From: Isoetes taiwanensis
Taxonomy: Eukaryota; Streptophyta; Lycopodiopsida; Isoetales; Isoetaceae
NCBI GenBank assembly: GCA_021234155.1
Contig: JAJEKV010000020.1
Location: 6,308,563-6,372,562 of the forward strand
Direction: 5' to 3'
DNA length: 64,000 nt
The notes under the pieces are model-generated. The model was not told the DNA's origin. It ran no database searches and saw nothing but the letters and a program-made list of their open reading frames with translations. Both the position numbers and the translations under genes were made by a program. Of the stretch, positions 48,425 through 60,049 are shown piece by piece. Position 1 is the stretch's first letter; each line of letters begins with the position of its first letter.

Positions 48425-49120
48425 GAACATTGGGAGTCTTATGTCAATGAAAAGCTCTTCATGGAATTTGCTCAAAAGCAAATAAGAGTAGTTAAAATTC
48501 CGGTACGATGGTGGATGATAGATTCTCCAGCTCCTTTTGTAGAAGGAGCCTCAAAATATTTGGAAAGTGCTTTCTGTTGGGCAAGGTATCATTCATTTTT
48601 AAATCTAGTTCTAAACTCCTCTTTTTCTTTTATTTTTATGCTCTTGCAACTTGGCCTTGTAGACGATACAACATCAAAATCATTATCAGCCTTCAAGCTA
48701 GTCTAGGATATCGAGATGGAGAAGATGGGTTAGATTTGATAATAAGACAAGAATTTTGGAATGAAAATCCTAAAGTTGTTGGGGCAAAATCTCCTTATGG
48801 ATCAATGCATTTTCTTGGATATAGTCATGGTTTCGGTCCACGAGCTAAGACACTTGACACAATGAACTTTCTCATCAAAAAGTTAGTATATCAACATTCC
48901 AATTTAGTAGTAGTAGTATTATATATAATATTTATTTAATTTGATCCCAACTGTTTTCATGCAGATACGGAAAAAACCCTACCCTCCAAAAATTAGAACT
49001 GGTTCCTGGCATAGAAAATCAGGATTACAATGGATTAGAGTTTTGTCCAAGGAATGTAGTAACAACACAAGAAACTCATGCGGTCCACCGTTCCCTTTCG
49101 CTTAAACAAAAGGAAACGGT
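48425..49120 (+). pseudogene. GH5 glucan 1,3-beta-glucosidase-like fragment, three exons
   Basis: Exo-beta-1,3-glucanases of GH5 act on cell-wall glucans. Exon 48425-48585 carries EHWESYVNEKLFMEFAQKQI and VRWWMIDSPAPFVEGASKYL, matching the IRIPVGWW...PYVGGSLKYLDxAFxWA region. Exon 48663-48881 continues RRYNIKIIISLQASLGYRDG, where active members have IDLHAAPGSQNG. Exon 48965-49120 gives KYGKNPTLQKLELV, corresponding to the YANxPSLxAIELxNEP region but without the catalytic NEP glutamate. Introns 48586-48662 and 48882-48964 have GT-AG ends and keep frame. The flanking exons of the family are missing. The altered active-site segments and truncation indicate a dead fragment. Confidence 0.7.
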
Positions 49121-49249
49121 GGGAGAGGCATCCATCATTCGAAGATAATGGGAAATGGACGAGGGTCTACAATAATGAATGGGGATGGACCAGGACATAA
49201 GTGCTTTGCCGAATTTTGTCCCCACAATGAGGTAGCTTGGTATACCCCA

Positions 49250-49480
49250 ATTATGTTGTATCATGGAATGGCTAGTTGTTTTTATATGTAAAATGTGATT
49301 AAGGCTGCACACTTATTGATAGCATGCATATGTTTTGTCTAGAACATGCTGCGTTGTTATTGGGAAACCAATTTATAATAATAATCTTCAGTGTGTTCGA
49401 ATGCACAATCATATTTACTATTCCTAGTAAAATAAATTCAAATGTACATCAAAAGTGTCCCACAATGGTATCAGAGACAT
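49250..49480 (+). mobile_element. LTR-retrotransposon fossil: LTR end plus primer-binding-site-like motif (tentative)
   Basis: TGGTATCAGAGA at about 49467 matches the initiator-Met tRNA primer-binding site used by plant copia elements, preceded by a CA-ending AT-rich segment that could be an LTR 3' end. No internal coding region follows, and neither a partner LTR nor the LTR start was fixed. A broken fragment at best. Confidence 0.25.
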
Positions 49481-49704
49481 GATCTTGGTTGACCAAGATC
49501 GAGCAATGGCCATTTTCCAAGTAGCACTAACAGTCTAGATCTTCAGTCTTGGAGTTGAAATCCCAAGCATGAACCTCGAATGATGAGCAAAAAACAAATT
49601 CATTATAATAAAAAAGGTTAGCTAGAATTTTACTAGCAATTACGTGCATTACTTTTAGTAAAACTTAGAAAAATTTTGCCAGTAGAGACGCCGTGTGTCC
49701 AAGA

Positions 49705-50010
49705 CCATACTAGGGTCCACAAATACACTACAACCCCACCATTTGGTCCACGGCTGAAAACAACAATAAAAAAAATACGGGTTGTTTTTTTGAAGATTTG
49801 AAAAAAACCTATACGTAGTTATATAGAGGTGTGGTTTTCCAAGGATATACTATAGTTTTTCTTAAGGAGCCATAGTTTTTTTTTTAAAGAACGTGTGGTT
49901 TCTTAGGGAGGTGTAGTTTGTTTTTTAAAGATGAGTTGTTTTCTCAGGAGATATGGTTTTTTGAAAGGATTTTTTTTTTTTAAGTTGGTGTTTTTTAAGG
50001 TAGCATACAC
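49705..50010 (+). repeat. T/G-rich tandem array, short copy
   Basis: Opens with CACTACAACCCCACCATTTG then GTCCAC and AAAACAACAATAAAA, parallel to the border at 7972, and continues with AGAGGTGTGGTTTTCC and GGAGGTGTAGTTTG units. It ends near 50010. Confidence 0.75.
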
Positions 50011-50078
50011 ATGCCATTACTCCACAAAATGGTAGCATACAAGAGTTATATGCATGCACACTTCACTAGCATTTGACT

Positions 50079-50087
50079 TCGTGCGCA

Positions 50088-50127
<40 letters not shown>

Positions 50128-50162
50128 TCGTGCGTGTGTGTGTGTGGGTGCTTGCTTGCTTG
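50079..50162. repeat. (TGCG)n microsatellite with (TG)n and (CTTG)n tails
   Basis: About 12 copies of TGCG starting near 50085, then GTGTGTGTG and CTTGCTTGCTTG. Confidence 0.95.
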
Positions 50163-50462
50163 TAGACCATGAAAATTGAAGACATCCATCACTTGGCAAC
50201 TTGTAGAAGACACATTGATATGAAGAATCAAAGATGAACACTAGGCATTTTTGAACCATTTTTGGGTTGCCCCTAGGGGGGCAAGCCCTTGTTTATGTGG
50301 GTTTATGGCATATTTTAAGTATACACTAGTATATGCCAGGAATATGCCAATGACTGCTAAAAACTTGCTATAGGGTGTAAATTGGCGGTCGTGGCTGTTC
50401 TTATGCATCGATTTCGAAACCGGCTAACCGGATTCTAGAAAAGGGACTCTATGTTTTCTGTT

Positions 50463-53400
50463 CTTCTGTGCGTGCAAAGAATGTCGTTCAAGCATTCCAC
50501 ACACTTGGATGAGGCTTTTCATTTCACGGAAAATAGTCAGAAGATGCAAGGCATATCTATCTCCCGAGAAGCTGCTTACGTGCTCGTTCAAGAATGCACC
50601 AAGTTAGGAGACCTGGAATCTGGTAAACATTGTAGTTTTTGATAGGACTAGGTGGGCTTGCTTCAAATGCATGTCTCTCTGATAGGTAAGTATACTAACT
50701 TCTTATATGGTAATTGTTTGGTTTCGGTAATATTCCATTTAGTTAACCTTACTATTTCTAACCAGGTAATGCTACACTGGCGTTTGTAAAAGAAAGTGAG
50801 GAAGTTAGAATCAACATGAATGTGGGGGATGCTTTTGCGGCCCCTGAAGGAACTATTTTCTTTTACATTTTAAACAAAAATGAGGGAAGTTCTCTTGAAG
50901 TAGTTTGGTTGATGGACAGTACAAACAATCCTCAGGCACTTGCTGCTCAGGTCTTTTTAATTTCTAAATCTGGTTTCTGTTATGCTGAATTTGCTCTATT
51001 TGAATATAGTGTTCTTTATACAGGGCTTCCTTGTTGTTATATGGATTTGACCTCGAAGTCTTGGCCTCTGCATTCAAGGTCTGGCTTTATGGTGCAATGA
51101 GTTTCTTGATAGCCATTAACTTAGTGTAAATGTGAAGCAAGCAATTTATAACTCTTTGTTCTTTTGGATTGCAGGTATCAAGAGAAGAAATGGCTAACTT
51201 ACTGAGTGCTGAGACCATGGGACCTATTATCAGTATTTCAACAAGTGGCTTTCGAGCATTGAACAGCTCTCTTCCTCGAGTACCTAGTTGGGAGAATTTG
51301 ATGTTTGAGAACAAGCAAAAGAAGGAGAAGAAAGAAATGCCCAAGGACAAGAAAGAGAAGGAAAAGAAGGAGAAGAAAGAGAAGCCCAAGGCCCCAGAAG
51401 CTTATAATACTTTCAATCAAAAATCCTTTGAGAATCAGTATGGTTGGACAGGCGAAGGAAAGCAAGTTTTGCAAGACACCAATGTTGGTCTCTTTGGAGT
51501 CAATTTAAAGCCTGTAAGATTATATCTTCTGAAGTACTTTATCATTATCATCAAATCTTGCAAAGTCTTTTTATCAAATTTTCTGACATTCTTGTCCACT
51601 TGTAATTATTGCAGGCAGCTATGTTGATACCTCACTGGAATCCCGATTCCATGGAAGTTTCTATAGTGGTAAACGGATCAGGTATTTTGGAGATATCATA
51701 TTCTAATGGGACCAATGCCCTAACAACTAGGGTAAAAGCTGGAAGCATATTTCTGGTTCCTAGGTTTTTTCCTGTAGTTCAAATTGCTGGCAACAGCTCT
51801 GAATTTAAATTTATTGGCTTCACCATGTCCTCTGAAACTTTGAGCAAGCAACATGGCACACAATTTTTAGCAGGTAAATATGGTGGAAAATATGGTGGAA
51901 TGCAAAGCTATTTACTTCTTGTGAAAGTTTGGATCAAGCAATTCAAGCCTTCATCAAGGTTTTACGACCAAGTCAGTGTACATGGAATGGAATTAATTAT
52001 TGACGCGCATGCCAAACTTGGAGATTGTGGAACAGTGCTCCATAGGAATCAGGTAAGAAAGCAAATAAATTTACGTTTCCAGACATTTTAAATGCGTGTT
52101 CCAGCATTGGACTATGTAGAACAGGGTAGGAGAATTCATGAGCAATATATTTAAAGTGGTCTTCAATCTGACATTGTGGTGGAAAGTACAATTGTTCATA
52201 TGTATGCCAAATGTGGGAGCTTGAAGGAAGAAAGTGTATTTGACAAACTCCAGAATCTAGATGTGGTAGCTTGAGGTGCAATGATTGCAACATACGTGCA
52301 ACATAATGAAGGCCACCTTGCCGTGAAATGTTTTCAGAGTATGCAATGCAAGAGCATAATGCCAAATAAGTTCACATTTTCAAGTATCTTGAAAGCATGT
52401 GGTAGTATTGGGTCCTTAGATGAAGGTAAGGACATCCATAAGCAGATTCTTGAAAATAAACTCGAATCTGACATTGTTGTTGGAAGTGCTCTCGTTGATA
52501 TGTATGCCAAATTTGGCAGTTTGGAGGAAGCATGGAGCGTTTTCATAACATTGCCTTGTAGAAATGTCATAACATGGAATTCTATGATTTTGGGATATGC
52601 TGAGCTTGGAGAAGGTTATCTTGCTTTCCAATGTTTTGAAAATATGCGGTAATTTAGGTGCCATAGAACAAGGAAGGAGTATCCATGAACAAATTACTGA
52701 TGATAAATTCCAACATGATAGTGTCTTGGGTAATGCTCTCGTTGATATATGCCAAATGTGGGAGATTGGCAGAGGTACGGAAAATGCCCAATAGAAGTGT
52801 AGTGTCTTGGGGGACAATAGTTACAGGATATGCTCAGCTTGGTGAAGCTGGACCTACAATGCAGTTCCTTCTAGATATGCAACATGATGGTGTTAAACCA
52901 AATGCTAGAATTTTTACTGGCATTCTTACTGCAATAAACAGGCTAGGCCTAGTGGATGAAGGAATTTTTTTTTTAAGAGCATGAGCCAATATGGTGATCA
53001 TCAGACGCACAACATATTTCATGTTACATGTTTGGTGGATCTACTGGGTCATGCTTGGTCATGCTGCCTGTGTCAATGAAGCTAAAAATTTGCTCAATAT
53101 ACATTGCGTCCTGACATATGTCTGTGGACCACACTATTAACTTCATGCAAAATACATTGCAATGTGCAGCTAGCAAGAAAATGCTTTGATGAAATTCTTC
53201 AACTAGATCATTTTTGTTCTGGGGCATATGTGCTCATGTCGGATATCGCGGGGGGGCTCATATGATAAAAAAGTTCTTATCTGATCGAGTTGGTGCAAAG
53301 ATGCGTGAAGCGAACACCATCCGGGATTGATAAAATCTATGCTATCTTTGGAAAATGTAATGCAGGGCAACAATGAGATAAATTGCCTTGTCATATTGTG

Positions 53401-53490
53401 TGGAAATTGAGCATTTGGAAATGAGCTTCTACCGAAAGAATCTATGACGAAAAGAAATGTGAGTCTCTTAACTTGGCCCTGTTTTTTATT
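50463..53490 (+). pseudogene. PPR (PLS-type) pseudogene, interrupted by cupin exons
   Basis: PLS-class pentatricopeptide proteins bind organellar transcripts, often for RNA editing. The N-terminal piece (about 50463-50640) has SREAAYVLVQECTKLGDLES, typical of the region before the first repeat. After a foreign segment the series resumes near 51905: SCESLDQAIQAFIKVLRPSQ, DAHAKLGDCG, then PNKFTFSSILKACGSIGSLD, DIVVGSALVDMYAKFGSLEE and NVITWNSMILGYAELGEG, and a last repeat at about 52640-52980. E-like motifs follow to about 53490 (DLLGHA- and KIHCNVQ-like, in broken frames), with no intact DYW end. Multiple stops and frame changes make it a pseudogene. The repeat wording resembles the large fern and lycophyte PPR families. 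Confidence 0.85.
50652..51875 (+). pseudogene. Vicilin-like cupin gene piece, 3-4 exons with introns, inside the PPR pseudogene
   Basis: Vicilin-type storage globulins have two cupin barrels. Exons: about 50652-50683 (tentative, LLQMHVSLIG), 50766-50950 (GNATLAFVKESEEVRINM, VGDAFAAPEGTIFFYI, SSLEVVWLMDSTNNP), 51175-51513 (REEMANLLSAET, a Lys/Glu-rich linker KKEKKEMPKDKKEKEKKEK, FNQKSFENQYGWTGEG), and 51616-51874 (AAMLIPHWNPDSMEVSIVVN, GSIFLVPRFFPVVQIAG, SSEFKFIGFTMSSE). GT-AG borders are good and no stop occurs in these exons. The first exon(s) and everything after the second barrel's start are absent. Reading-frame integrity suggests a recent transfer; the position between two PPR parts suggests an inserted, captured segment. 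Confidence 0.8.
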
Positions 53491-54150
53491 GCAAGATCGG
53501 CATTGGATATTAGTTTCTTGGATCAGGTAATGATATTGGAACGGGAAAATACCGAGAAAAGAAGACTGACAACTCAACAATTACAAGCAAGCAGCGTAAA
53601 GTGGAACAAGCTCCGTTTTAGAGTTTTGCATTTATTATTGCATTGCAATATGCTAAGCGTCTTGCGACGGCGAGTAATCTACATCCAAGCCCCTTTGCAT
53701 AATGCATATGGTCGAACTATGTTTTGAACATAGGGTTGCCACGAGGGGAGCGACCTATCAATTATGCGCATCACACCCTAGTGTAATCTTGGGCCATGTC
53801 TTTATTAGTTGGATCCGTTGTCGGGTAAAAAGAAAGCTAGGGTGTCTTACATTTGGCCAAATGTAGAGTAAGAGATGTATCACATTTCAAATACATAACC
53901 GTTTTTAAGGTATGTACATAATAGCTATATTATGGAATCTTTTTCGGAACTACTTGCCCGCGTCAATTAAAAGCGCAATCATGAAGCAGATTTCAATTCC
54001 CGCCCATTTGTAACCACTCAAAAAGCGCTGAGCGTTAGGAGAATTTCCCACTTTACGGCTAAAAAACCGCCCGACTCGAGGATTTCCCTCCTTCTTGCGA
54101 ATTCCTCCGGCTAACCCTAAACCGCGCAAGAACCATGATGAACAACGAAG
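53491..54150. other. No gene recognised
   Basis: Transition from PPR remains to the 54-64 kb element. No recognisable coding segment; the left edge of that element was not located. Confidence 0.4.
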
Positions 54151-56192
54151 GAGCGAGAAATGGCGCAAAAGAAGATTGCAATATCGGGGAATGTGACAAA
54201 GAAAATGAAGCGTAAGATTGATGAAATTTGTAAATTTATATATGATCGGGTTCAAGATTTCGTCACTGTGCAAAGGAGAGCTTTAGCGGTGGCTGTTAGG
54301 GATGAAAAGGCTGCACTTCTTTTTGAACTGCCATTGGAAATCCGGTATAAGCAATTGAAGGATACTATGCTAAAAAATATCCGTGAAGGTGCGGGGAAGT
54401 GAAAAGAGCAAATAGCAATGATAAATTAGCGACTAAGCATTCCCTGTTATCAATGATTGTTGGTGAGAATGGAAAACTTCGGGCAAAAGGGTAGCCTCGA
54501 GAATTCTTCAAGTGCAAGCAAGAAACCTCACAAAAGCTGCAATTAGAAGAAGAAAGCGGATGTCATTATCAGGTGCTAATATGTGGCCTTTGGCGGAAGG
54601 CAACCAGGCGGACATGCTTAGGAATCAACCAAGCGGTTGGTAAATGAGTTTTGGTTAACCCACACAAAAACTTCTCCCGATCAGGGGATGTCGGGAAGAA
54701 AAGGACACTTCCAATCCGGTTTTTGGACATGCCCGTGTCAGTTTTAAGTCTTTTAATCCTCTTTCTTGCAAGCTTGATAGAAGCTAGCTTATGTGCATCT
54801 GGATAAGTTTAGTAATCCTATTTGCATTCCATGTAAGGGATGTATATCGATATACATTGTAGTACATCCAACTACAATAATTATATTTTTACACTTGGAG
54901 GTCTTGAATGAGCTATGTTTAAGGGAAAAGTACTTGGATGTACTTCCGGTTACATCAATGTGGCATAAAGGCGAGAAAATGTGTTGAAAGTCGCCGTGTG
55001 TTATTATAGTCTTGCTTTTTGTAGTTCCCAAGTACATTATAGTACATTTTAAGCCTTTCTGATCTCAAGATAGTCTTTAAAGATAGGGTGATACATAAAA
55101 GTATTTAAATGTACTTCCTTCCATAAGAAAAGTATGAAATACATACATCATAATCTGTTGATCTTTATGCGTGACTGGTTACATATTGAGTTTTTTATGT
55201 ACATCCGGAACTCTTTGGAGTACATTATTTATACATTTGTACATATCATGTAGGGGGGGTATGTATGATGGTGTGGTATAGTAGTTGAATGTATATCAAA
55301 TCATGATCCGAGTGCCATAGAACTAATGCAATGTCGCAACATCTTTGAAATTAGTAAGTAGTTCTAATTTATATCTTACTTATACATGCCATTTTTTTCC
55401 TTGCAGAGTGAATTGTATGAGATGTTCAAAGATGAACATCCTGAAGTGAAGATTAGCATCAGAAAGTTCGAGCTGCTTAAGCCTACGTGTGTGAGAAGGT
55501 TGAAAGAGAGGAACACATGCTGCTGCGTGAAGCATGAACAAGCTGATCTATCTGAGAAAGCTTTTAGCGTCCGAGGAGCAAATTTCATGCCAAGCTGTAC
55601 ATGTTCTTGTGGTGTTTTATGCGTGAGATGAGAACAATGGCGTCGCCAAGCTCCTTCTAAAACATTTCAAAATGTTGGTGCTATGTGGAGAGCTTCTGAT
55701 GCGTGATAAGGAAGGCGAAGAGTGGCATAGTTTGGTGTGTGAAGGGAGAGTGCGAAGCTGCGGTACTTGAAAATATTCAAATCTGTCCTAAGGAGAAAGA
55801 GTCGTGAGAATGAGAACATTGAATGGCAAGTTTACAAATGCGTGAATGAACCTTCCATAGCTGGCACTTCAAGGAGGTTGAAGCTTATTCTTGGCGGGAC
55901 TCGGTACATTGCTTGACAAGATGTTTCAGCACCTTACAAAGTTCACTATTCACAACTTTTCAGCAAGTTGGCAGAGCAAACAATTCAGGAAATCAGTGCA
56001 AAATTTGAGGGATGATTCTGTTTTGTCAGTAATGGACTTTGCAGAGAACTACACTTTGCAGCCATTCAGGGAAGTTCAGTCCGAGCATTGGAACAATGAC
56101 CAGATAACTATTCTGGTGCATATAACCATGATGAAAGTCAATGGCGAGCTGAAAAAAACTGTTCATTTGTATGTTTCCGATGTTATGAAGCA

Positions 56193-58010
56193 CTAGTTAA
56201 AGTGCCCAGCATTGCTGGGCATAGCTAGGAACTGTAAATGATATACTGGAGTAATCATTAAATGGATTCACGCTTTTAAAATTAGATAATTAAGAGCATT
56301 TGACCACATTTTCCACTTCCCCTTACCTTTTCTCTTTCCCTTTGCCTTTACTTTTTTTTTTCTATTTTTCCTTACCCCTTTTCCCTTTTTATATTTTCCA
56401 ATTTACCTTTTTCTTTTTCCATTATTCCATTTTCCTCATTTCCCTTTTCTGTTTTCTGCTTCCCTGTTTTTCCTTTTCTATTTTCCCTTTCCCTTTTCTC
56501 CAATTTATGGTTGCCCTTTTTTCGCTTTCCTGTGCCCTTTCCTCCTTTCCTCGTGCCCTTGTTTTCCAAGTTTTTCTTCCCCCTTTCCCCTTTCCTTTCC
56601 CTTTCCCTTTTCCCTTTCTTTTTCCTTTCCCTTTTCCCTTTCTTTCTCCCCACCTTTTCTTTTTTTCCCCTTTTCCCTTCATTTTTCCTCCTTTCCCCAG
56701 CCCTTCCGTCTTCCCTTTTTTCTAGTGCCCTTTCCCCTTATTTTCCCCTCTTTTTTTTTTCCTTTTGCTCTTTCCCTTTCCCTTTTTCCATGTCCATTTT
56801 TCCTTCTTTTTTCTCCTTTCCTCACCTTTTACCTCTTCCCTTTTTTCCCATGTCCCTTTTCTCTTCTATTTTCCCATGCTTTTTTTCGATCCTCTTTTCC
56901 CCTTTATTCACATTTTTCCTCTTCTTCCTCCTCCCCCCTCCTTTTCCCTCTTTTCCTTCTCTTTTTCTTTTTCTATTTTGCTCTTCCTTTTCGTTCACCT
57001 CCCCTTTCTATTTTCCCATTTTACCCCGCCTTTTTCTATTTGCTTTTTCCCCTTTTTTCACGTTTGCCTTTTCCATTTCCCCCCTCCTCGCTTTTCCCTT
57101 TTTCTGTCTCCCCCTTACTTTTTTCTCCCTCCCCTTTTCACATTCCCTTTTTCCTTTTACATTTTCTTATTTTACTTTTCTCCCATCCCACCCCCTTTGC
57201 TTCCCTTTCCCCCTTCCCCTTTTTCTTTTGAATTCTTTTTTACCAATGGCCTTTTTCCCTTCCTTTTTCCTCCTCTCCCAACCCTTTCTCTCTTCTGCTT
57301 TTTTTCGTGCCCTTTTCCCTTCCATTTCCCTCTCGTCCACCTCCTTTTTCTTTTTTTTTCCTTTCTTTTTTTCCTTTTTTTTCCCTTTTTTTTTCTCATG
57401 TCTTTTTTTTGCTTCCCTTTATTTCTCTTTTCCATTTTACAGTGCCCTTTCTTTCTTCCCTTTGCCCATCCTTTCCCTCTTCTTGTAGTCTTTTTCCTTA
57501 CCTTTCCTCCCTCCTATGTTCTTTTCCTTTTCCCTATTCCCCTGTCCTCCCTCCTTTCTCTCTTCCTTTTTTCAGCTTCTCTTTTCCTCCTTTTCTCTTC
57601 CTCTTTTCCCCATGCCCTTTTTCCCTTTTCCCCTCCTTTTCCTTTTCCATTTCCCTTCGCTTTTCTACCTTTCCTCACCCTTTTCCTTCTCAGTGTCATT
57701 TTTGCTCTCCCCCTTCCCCCTTTCTCTTCCCTTTACCTTTTCCATGCCCCTTTGCTTTCACTTTCCATTTTCCCTTTCCCTTTTTCCTCCCTTTTCTTTT
57801 TTCTCAGTTTCCTTTTTTCCTTCCCTTTTCCCTTTTCCCTTCAACCCTTTAACTGTTGGAGTGCGCAAATTGTATTGAAGCAACGATCAAGATGAAATTT
57901 TGGTTGAAAACACGCACACGTCATCTTCACCATTGATCCATCAAATCCTCAACCGTCCGATCTAGGGCACCATTCACAACGGACAAACGGTATAATTTTA
58001 TAATATAAGA
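56193..58010 (-). mobile_element. Non-autonomous Helitron H3 (1,818 bp), mostly polypyrimidine
   Basis: On the minus strand it starts TCTTATATTATAA (58010 leftward), 21 of 23 terminal bases identical to H1, and ends with hairpin GCCCAGCAATGCTGGGC (56220-56204), then ACTTTAA and CTAG (56196-56193). The plus-strand flanks are A (56192) and T (58011). Rejoining them restores the transposase frame exactly: ATG AAG CA|T GAT GCT TTC, read as MKHDAFFVQAALKK. There is no target duplication and no Rep/helicase frame. Most of the body is the pyrimidine tract; only about 165 bp at the 5' side and 90 bp at the 3' side are ordinary sequence, the 5' part sharing CCCTAGATCNGACGG with H1. Confidence 0.94.
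56305..57845. repeat. 1.5 kb near-pure C/T tract on the plus strand
   Basis: Built from variants of TTTCCC, CCTTTT and TTTCCTT with only isolated purines, mostly in words such as CATGC and GTGCCC. It yields long open frames in all three plus frames (up to 376 codons) made of Phe, Pro, Ser and Leu, plus Lys/Gly/Glu/Arg frames on the minus strand. These are composition artefacts. Confidence 0.97.
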
Positions 58011-59082
58011 TGATGCTTTCTTTGTTCAGGCTGCACTCAAGAAGCACCATATTTGGATGATGCAAAAAGGTTTTGGCCACATCAAATACCATGTCATGTG
58101 GTCTGATGGGTGTGCTGCTCAGTTTAAGTGTTCTCGAGCCTTTTATTTGAATGTGGCCCAATATTATAACAGGTATAAAATTAGGATGCAGTGGAATTAT
58201 TTTGGCTCAGGCCATGGAAAAGGAGAACATGATGGGCAGGCTGCTTTGGAGAAAAGGTTCCTAGCAGACGAGCAAAGGAAAGAGAATGGTGTTCCGATTT
58301 TGGGTGCCAACTCTGCTTGCACTTTCTTTGAGACAAAAGAAGTGCAAAATGGACGAGAGTCATATGGGAGGTGATGGCGAGAAGACATTGCTGAGGACCC
58401 TCGTTGATTGTGAGACATTGCACGGTACTCTAGCTATACATTGTGTATGCGCTATTAATCCGGTGACCCAACACTTGTCATGTATAGATCCCTGTCATGT
58501 TTTGCAATGGTTGCTTGAATTTCAGATGGGGAGAATGTGAGAATCTCGAGCATTGTGGTGCATGGAAGCTGCACAAAACTGGAGCCTAGTTCGCCCGGTC
58601 ATTAAACGAACAAGAAGAGCTAGTTGGTTTTATGCGGTGATGAGCAAGAACTATCCGATGTACTCCAAATTGGAGACATATTTGCATCTTTGCTGCCCTA
58701 GGGAATCATGAAAATGTTCCATACCGTCCTCCTATCGTGAAGGAGATGCATATTCTTGGGGAAGATGTGATTGACGACTATGGAAATAGAATCTTTGGCT
58801 GGTAGCGAGGGGTTATAGCTGGTCATTACTATCAACGCTACAAGGCACAAAGCACAAGTACAAGTTCTTTGGATGACAAAATAGTATTGGTACCGGTGAA
58901 TCAGAATTGGAGCAAAGTTCACGATGCGGCAGGTCAAGCATAAGTTGAAGGGGGCACGTCACGGCATATATATGATCACACGAGAGGTGCATGACATGCT
59001 TATATCAAGCCTACACGAGATTGTTGAGTGCACATGACTAAGTTACGTACAAAGGAACTTTCATATTTGCCATCATCTTACG

Positions 59083-59640
59083 TTATGTTGAGAAAACTAG
59101 TCGATTCTTCGTAAGTTTTTTGTTATTTACTTATTTTTTAATCGAAGTGCATTTTGATACTTCAATTTCAAGTATCCGCTGAGAATATCTTCGTGACCAA
59201 GCAAAATGTATATCATAAAGTACAAAATGTTTATCAATTGTTGCATGAAGAAGTTAAACTAGTACGTGTTATGTTGAGAAAACTAGTCGATTCGCAAGTT
59301 TTTTTCTTATTTACTTATTTTTAATCGATGTGCATTTTGATACTTAAATTTCAGTATTTCACAATATCTTCGTTTCCAAGCACAATGTATATCAGAAAGT
59401 ACAAAATGTTTATCAATTGTTGCATGAAGAAGTTAAACTAGTCGTGTTATGTTGAGAAAACTAGTCGATTCTTTGCAAGTTTTTTTCTTATTTACTTATT
59501 TTTAATGGGAAGTGCATTTTGATACTTAAATTTCAGTATCACACAATATCTTACGTTTCCAAGCACAATGTATATCGAGAAAGTACAAAATGTTCATCAA
59601 TTGTTGCATGAAGAAGTTAAACTAGTCTCGTGAACTTGTT
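59083..59640. repeat. Tandem repeat, about 180-bp unit, three copies
   Basis: GTTATGTTGAGAAAACTAGT starts near 59083, 59267 and 59444. Each unit continues with AGTGCATTTTGATACTT, CAAGCAMAATGTATAT and TTGTTGCATGAAGAAGTTAA. It lies between the transposase remains and the convergent minus-strand genes. Confidence 0.9.
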
Positions 59641-60049
59641 CATTTATAATGGATATCAATAGCTTTTCTTTTGATTCATGAAACAAAGCGAGAAAGTGGA
59701 ACATGTATGGAGACAAAAACTCTTGTATTACATATCACAAGATATACAACCTGGTCATATCATATATGATGCCAATATATACAAGTCACGTTGTTCATGT
59801 TTTATATTAACATTAATTTACATTCAAAATCTGGTCACGGCCGATGTGAGCCCGGTACATACTATTCTCATTTTTTTAATATGTTACTTTCTTGCGGCTT
59901 GTCCATAGCCCTTTGGACATGCCATCTCATCCTTTGTAGCCCTCTGAAAGCATTTGCCTCCAAGCGGTATTTGTTAGTACATCGGATGGATTGCGTAAAG
60001 GATTACGCTTCACATACCATTGCAGTGCGGTGCTATCAACAAACCCTCT

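Larger units (their letters stand above)
54160..59000 (+). pseudogene. DDE-like transposase gene of an unnamed family, split by Helitron H3
   Basis: Pieces in family order. 54160-54402 is a basic N-terminal frame (KKMKRKIDEICKFI). About 54620-54720 has STKRLVNEFWLTHTKTSPDQ. 55404-55631 has SELYEMFKDEHPEVKISIRK, then ERNTCCCVKHEQ. About 55750-56192 has SVMDFAENYTLQPF and EVQSEHWNNDQI, then KTVHLYVSDVMKH. After H3, 58011-58374 has DAFFVQAALKKHHIWMM, VMWSDGCAAQFKCSRAF and YFGSGHGKGEHDGQAALEKR. Then to about 59000 weaker pieces (DCETLHGTLAIHCVCAINP). The three acidic spots MDFAEN, WSDGC and GKGEHDG fit a DDE/D-type nuclease. I recall proteins with this wording from plant and animal genomes but cannot name the superfamily. 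Several frame breaks outside H3 make it inactive. Confidence 0.7.

Noticed and set aside
50046-50231. His/Thr/Ala/Arg repeat frames
   Set aside because: Translation of the TGCG/TG microsatellite.
56204-56228. Plus-strand Helitron 3' end (hairpin followed by CTAG at 56225)
   Set aside because: The spacing is 4 bp and the next base is G, whereas the minus-strand reading has 7-bp spacing, CTAG then T, and a matching 5' end at 58010.
56300-57895. Open frames of 141-376 codons in the pyrimidine tract
   Set aside because: All three plus frames are open at once and contain only Phe/Pro/Ser/Leu-type codons. This is an effect of C/T composition, not coding.
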